A stretch of 64,000 nucleotides of DNA from Psilocybe azurescens. Its lineage: Eukaryota; Basidiomycota; Agaricomycetes; Agaricales; Agrocybaceae. The position numbers were made by a program, and so were the translations under genes. The notes beneath the pieces were generated by a model, which was given only the letters and a program-made list of their open reading frames with translations, was not told where the DNA came from and did not search any database. Positions 58,977-64,000 of this stretch are shown here, in pieces. The stretch lies in NCBI GenBank assembly GCA_023853785.1, contig JAJIRX010000916.1, forward strand, positions 1 to 64,000, given 5' to 3'. Position 1 is the stretch's first letter; every line of letters begins with the position of its first letter.

Positions 58977-59230
58977 TTTAACCCTGGTTTATAAAGTACT
59001 GATTCTCCAGCCCAGAATGTACTGAGTTAATCCCCCTTTCTGAGCATCTCAAGTACTGATCCAACTTTTTGCAACTACTGAGTTAACTCTGGTTTTATAG
59101 TAATGAGTTACCCCCTTTTCTAAGTACTGAGTTAACCCTTTTTAAATACTGATTTAACCTTTTTCTAAGTACTGAGTTAACCCTGCTTTTGACCTTTCAA
59201 ACTACTGATCTAACTCTGCTTTTTCAAATT
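58977..59230 (+). repeat. irregular repeats of tactgagttaaccct
   Basis: The word (g)tactga(g/t)ttaacc(c/t)t recurs about nine times at 20-45-base spacing, separated by T-rich spacers. It may be the remains of a subterminal repeat or simple satellite. Confidence 0.7.
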
Positions 59231-59593
59231 ACCATATTTGGAATATAGCTATTGATCTCCTTTGATTGATTGTAGATAAGAAACCTCTTGACCACTTACC
59301 ACCACCAGCCTCTGCTGATCTGCTCATTCAACTTTACTATGACATCAAAGCAATCAGCTCTCCATTATGCTACTGTAATTGAGGAGAGGGATGGTTCTCT
59401 TGCTTGCACCTGTTCCTCATCTGATCAGACTGGCAATGATAAATCATTGTAAACAATGACTGCTTTATCCTCTTCTCTGGCTAGAGATGAAGTTATTTCT
59501 GACAGTGAAAAAGAGTAAAAGGCTCTTAATAAAGGTCTCAGAAAAAATCATATTCAATGTCATAAAAAAATGATAACCAATGAATAGGTTATA
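59231..59593. other. no gene found
   Basis: AT-rich spacer between the repeat patch and the Tc1 element. Confidence 0.4.
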
Positions 59594-61195
59594 TACAGTG
59601 AGGGACAAAACTGTTTAAATAATTTTGAAGTTGGACTGTTCCTTGAATAACTCTAGAAAACTCAACCAAACAAGTTCAAACTTTACACAGTGGTAGAATA
59701 TTATATGGCTAGCATGTTCCAATTTATTTCATTATGTAATCTTAATTCTTTCCCACACTATTAATATTTTACTGGCACAAGTCCATTTGAACAGTTTTGT
59801 CCCCCTCATGTTATAAAACAGTATTTTAATATTCTAGTATTTGGTATGGCCTCTTTTTTCTTGTAATACAGCCTGAACTCTTCTAGGCATACTCTCTATC
59901 AGATTTTGACAGACAGAGGCTGGGATATCATTCCACTCCTTTTGTACTCTCTCCCACAACTCTGCAATTTCATATGCTGGTCTATCATACCCTCCAAGTC
60001 TAGTTTTGAGGTGATGCCAAAGGTGTTCAATTGGATTGAGGTCTGCTGATTGAGGGGACCACTTCATAACTTCTAACCCACTGGCTTTGAGCCAGTTCTG
60101 GGCCTTTTGCTCTTGTGTTTGGGGTCATTATCCTGCTGAAAAATATATATGTGGGCTTTTCCCTGTAATATCTGATTGATTCTTGAAGTTCATCATCCAG
60201 AATGCTGAAAAAAGATCAGTATCCATCTTCCCATCAATCTTGGTTGCATATCCAGGTCCTTCCCAGCACATACAACCCCAGATCATCAGAGAACCTCCTC
60301 CAAACTTGACTGTCTCCTGTACCAGCCTGTTACTCAACCCCTCTCCTGGATTTTTCCACACCCATTTCTTCCCATCTGACCCCAAACAATTGATTTTGGT
60401 CTCATCTGACCATATAACCCTCTTCCAGTCCTCCACTGTCTAGTCTGTGTGCATTTCTGCAAAGTCCATTCTAAGCCCTCTATGTTTTTGGAGAGAAAAG
60501 GATGTTTTTGCTTGGTTACAGCCTTCATCCCTGTGCTCCTGAGTGCTCTCCATACAGTCTTCACAGAAAAGATGTGTTGGCCATGTCTTGCAGGGTTTTG
60601 GCAACCTTAGTGGCATTTCAGCCCTCTGAAAAGTGATAAGACAAATAGTATATTGGGTATCAGCAGATGAAATCTTGCATTGACAGCCTCCAGCAGATTT
60701 GGAAAGTGTTGAATGATATTTGGAGCAAATACTGGATATAGAATCAACACTTATACCAGTGGTAGTGGAGATAGCATCACTTGACTGGCCTTTGTCAAGC
60801 AGTTCAAGAACATGATTGCATTGAGCAGGAGTAAGTGATCACATGAGTATTTGAGTGAGAATTTAATGTGGGGAGTAGTGTAAACTTGGACACAGAGTAT
60901 ATATACACATTTTGAATAAGTTACATGATTTTATTTGTACTTATTTGCTTTGATTAAACAAAGCCACATACTTGGTAGATGAGAGGGACAAAACTGTTCA
61001 AATAGGCTTGTGCTAGTAAAATATTAATAGTGCAAGAAGGAATTAAGATTATATAATAAAACAAATTGGAATATGTTAGTCACATAATACTCTACCACTG
61101 TGTAAAGTTTGAACTTGTTTGGTTGAGTTGTTTTGAGTTATTCAAGAAACAGTCTAATTTTAAAAATCATTTGAACGGTTTTGTCCCTCACTATA
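59594..61195 (-). mobile_element. Tc1/mariner DNA transposon, decayed
   Basis: The ends are tacagtgagggacaaaactg (59594) and the reverse complement of 61176-61195, tatagtgagggacaaaaccg, each beginning at a TA, the usual target duplication. Inverted repeats of about 215 bases (59596-59813 and 60979-61192) enclose a transposase remnant on the minus strand. Each repeat also ends, on its inner side, with an inverted copy of the same 25-base tip. Confidence 0.88.
59834..60850 (-). pseudogene. Tc1/mariner transposase, inactivated
   Basis: The catalytic region is readable on the minus strand: WKRVIWSDETKINCLGSDGK (first Asp, about 60430-60370), then IWGCMCWEGPGYATKIDGK, a shift at an AT run near 60140, the second Asp in DNDPKH (about 60115), and MKWSPQSADLNPIEHLWHHL (third Asp, about 60060-60010). 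The frame ends at 59834 (GHTKY). The N-terminal helix-turn-helix part above 60560 is too broken to follow. The enzyme would cut and paste the element at TA sites. Confidence 0.88.
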
Positions 61196-62518
61196 GTTAC
61201 TGTATTGTCAAATAAAAGCTTCATCTCTAGCTTCTTGTGCACAGTATCCAGCTATCACTTCACTTGCATATTCAACATTTGACCACAAATTGAATATAGT
61301 GACAGGTTATATCATGTTTAACTACATCCTTACAAATTGCCTTAAAAGATAGATAAATATTTGGTGAGAAACACTGTTTTTAGTGAGGTTGGTTACAACA
61401 TTATTTGAAAGCCTTGTGCATAGGCACATGTACAGTGTTTGTACAAGATTAATCATCAGTATAGCAGAATTTAACAGCTTTGTAGCATGGTATTTGATCT
61501 TGGTTGGGGATGGCTGAATTTACACTTGTTTTCACTCTTTTTGTACTGTGAATTCATGAAGTTGAAAATTCAAGAACAATTTGAGATATCTATTTTATCA
61601 TCAACTCCAAAATGATGTTAGTATATATGAAATGAATACATATATTTTATATACTTATCTGTTCTGTATTTTCAGATAGTGGATTGTGCCTATTGATAAA
61701 TCTCTTGGATAACAGTCTTTTTTGATGGTGGAAGAAGAAAATGGAAATATTCTATTTGCTATGAATAGAAGCACATTGTCACTCTTGGTGTAGCACACTT
61801 AAAAACATGCCCACAGATCACAAAATTATGCCAAAAAACTGTTTAACTTATATTTTTACTGCAGTAAAAAAATATCAGAAATTTGGCTTGTATAAATGAT
61901 CACATGCTAAATCTTTGCATAAATTGACAAGAAGAATTAATTAAGCATTTATCCAAATTTAACTTGATAGTGTCATATTTTATCTTGTTTTTCAATATCC
62001 AATAGCAAATGTCTTTGGAATTGAAAATTTCCACCATATCATTTAGAATAGAATGTATTGTTCTACAGACTCTTATATAATCCTTTTGACAAAGCTTTTT
62101 CTTTCTCTGTATCAGGCTCTGACTATAGAGACTAAATTTAAATAGCAGATAAGTAAAAGATATACAAATTTGGAGGATTTTACATTAGTTGCTGTTTTTA
62201 TTCTAGAAAGGCTCTGACTATTGAGAAAGTAATATAGTAATATTCTACTGTTTAGCATTCAAAATATATACTTTATTTTCTGTATTGCTTCAATATTTGA
62301 CTTCTTTATGGTCTTGATATTTTTTCAGTCAACTAATTGATAGTGACTTTACTGATTGAGACTAAATAAGAAAGCTCAAATCAAATATCTTATGGTAATT
62401 TGACTTTATCCAAAAGGGCTTGGCTCTGTGGACAATGCACTTGGGTTCTAATAGTAAGTAAAGTGATTTGCCAGATGTTTTCAACAATTAATGTAACTAT
62501 GTACAATAAGATATATGC
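61196..62518. other. very AT-rich DNA, no gene found
   Basis: Long A/T runs, almost no CG dinucleotides and no coding frame. The composition differs sharply from 37-42 kb and looks like old, heavily deaminated repeat DNA. Confidence 0.5.
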
Positions 62519-63285
62519 TAATAAGCATTGCAGCTCTCTGGCCTCAGAGCTTGTCATTATTACAGTTTTAACATATTCTGCATCTTCAATGACATATCCA
62601 GCAGCTTCAATGAGCTTTACATCTTTCCTTTTAGCATTTACACCAGTTTTCTCAACTATGCAGCACTTTTGACCTCATTTCAGTTTTTCATTATCTTTAA
62701 AATTTATTTCTAGCATTTTAAAAAGCTTTAATATCTATTTTAACACTTATAAACCTCCAATTGTCTTCTTTTTCAGCCCACATTGTTCAGACAGCATCAC
62801 ATCCTTTAGAATCTTATCAAATATCTTTGAACTTTTTGCATTTTATTATTATTGATCAAATGATCTATTCTATGGCCTCAGAAAGTCAATTTTAACTTCA
62901 TACACCTCACATCTATTATGTGTTACTGCAGATCATTTTTATTGACCACATGCCAGTTTATCAATTTCAAACATTTAAAATATCTTCCAGGAAAGTCTGG
63001 AGCATCAAAAAAAGTTTTCTATAGATTGTATTATGTTCTTTGCCTTTTTCATTATCTGTCTTCATATGTTGAGAATATCTAATGATATCTTTCTATGGTA
63101 TGCAGGTATTGATATGTGTTTTTAATTTTTAATTTTTAATTTATTTTGTGTATTTGCAGACATTTATTTATTTTCATTCTTAGTTTTTTTCTTTGGTTTA
63201 TGATTGCAGCCTCTTTTGATTCTGTAGACAGAAGTTTAAATTTTTTATTCATTCAATTTAATATTTATTACTACACTGCTGGTCA
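62519..63285. mobile_element. mutated second copy of the element that interrupts the NLR
   Basis: It aligns base for base with 13136-13900: taataagcattgcagctctc against tgatgagcaccgcagctctc at the start, and tcattcttagtttttttctt against tcattcttagtttcttttgt near the end. Most differences are C to T or G to A in this copy, so the gcacct words have become gcatct or acatct. The right end is lost where another repeat begins. Confidence 0.8.
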
Positions 63286-63289
63286 ATGA

Positions 63290-63366
63290 ATGCAACTCAT
63301 TGGAATTAAACCATCAATTTCATCAATTTTCACCAATAGCACGCTAACTGTTACACCAACCTATTA
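63290..63366 (-). other. tRNA-like sequence (possible SINE head)
   Basis: On the minus strand tggtgtaacag fits box A and ggtttaattcc fits box B with a C-to-T change, about 45 bases apart. The acceptor stem does not pair, so this is not a functional tRNA. It truncates the preceding element. Confidence 0.4.
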
Positions 63367-64000
63367 TTAAAGAAGACACAATGTAATTGAATATATATTA
63401 ATTTGAAAAACTCACACATAGTGAAATGTCTTCTTTAGTATATTTGCATAAACATTCAATTATATACAAACATTTTCAAGCCTTTTATTGCAAATTACAA
63501 AAAAATTCATTTTTCTAATTCCTCCAAGTTGAGTATGGATTAATGAAAGGCCAGCAAAGTCTTTTTTATGTTTATGACTGTTTTCCCAAGAAAGTCAAAA
63601 ATCTCATATCACACTGCACAACTTTTTAAAACATCATCTTCAGTGCAAACCCGCTAAGACAAAGAAATCAGTCTTATCAGATAACTTTATTACATCTAAG
63701 TATGTAACTAGTGTCTAATCTGTCTCCATAGTCTCTGCACCATACTTTTGCACAATATGCTCAAGAATATATCCTATATAGTCCAGTACAAAATTGTGTG
63801 ATACATGAGCTTCAGCATAATCAAGTATAAAATGTTTTGGTGCCCAACCTATTGAGACTGGGACAGATAGAAACCAATAAACAGGCCATCACCCTTACTG
63901 CTAAGATTATTCTAAATAATCAATTTATTAGAGATAATGAGGAGAAAAGTGGTATGTTTTATATGAACTAGAGTCGAATATTCTGGAACATATATAACTT
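63367..64000. other. AT-rich DNA, no gene found
   Basis: No coding frame or clear repeat is visible up to the window edge. Confidence 0.4.

Overview
This window is fungal nuclear DNA, most likely from a mushroom-forming basidiomycete (Agaricomycetes). The evidence is genes with many short GT-AG introns, a NACHT-WD40 NLR-type gene, an F-box gene, KDZ transposases with their cysteine clusters, and Ty3/gypsy elements including a chromovirus. I cannot name the genus. Only a few genes look like housekeeping or host genes: an SLM1-like BAR/PH gene (37.7-40.8 kb, minus), PHO88/SND3 (41.0-42.1 kb, plus), an F-box gene (43.6-45.3 kb, plus) and a small secreted cysteine-rich protein (35.7-36.0 kb, minus). 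The rest is mobile DNA, duplicated fragments and decayed genes.

Layout. 1-6.2 kb: decayed Ty3/gypsy element on the minus strand (gag, protease, reverse transcriptase), cut by the left edge. 8-9.7 kb: degraded Gln/Pro-rich gene-like region. 11.0-11.4 kb: MITE-like element. 11.5-16.95 kb: NLR pseudogene (N-terminal region, NACHT, about nine near-identical WD40 repeats), split inside NACHT by a 1.13-kb element with a GCGC target duplication and cut off at the 3' end by another element. 16.96-18.7 kb and 49.3-50.8 kb: two copies of a non-autonomous element. 19.54-22.89 kb: element with terminal inverted repeats carrying the C-terminal part of a KDZ transposase. 23.4-35.3 kb: large inverted-repeat-bounded element carrying a second KDZ transposase (CxC2 type) and at least three passenger genes. 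35.7-45.3 kb: the gene island. 47.7-48.5 kb: partial PHO88 duplicate. 51.86-58.89 kb: complete chromovirus with near-identical LTRs, a 5-bp target duplication, an 11-nt self-priming signature and an extra zinc-knuckle reading frame after pol. 59.6-61.2 kb: decayed Tc1/mariner element. 61.2-64 kb: very AT-rich DNA holding a heavily C-to-T mutated copy of the element that interrupts the NLR.

How it fits together. SLM1 (plasma-membrane PIP2/TORC2 signalling) and PHO88/SND3 (ER targeting) are divergently transcribed about 180 bp apart and may share a promoter. The NLR array is the sort of gene used in fungal self/non-self recognition, here destroyed by insertions and nonsense changes. The main candidates for new biology are the 12-kb KDZ element with cargo, the self-primed chromovirus with a 3' double-zinc-finger reading frame, and the 1.13-kb GCACCTC-rich element family.
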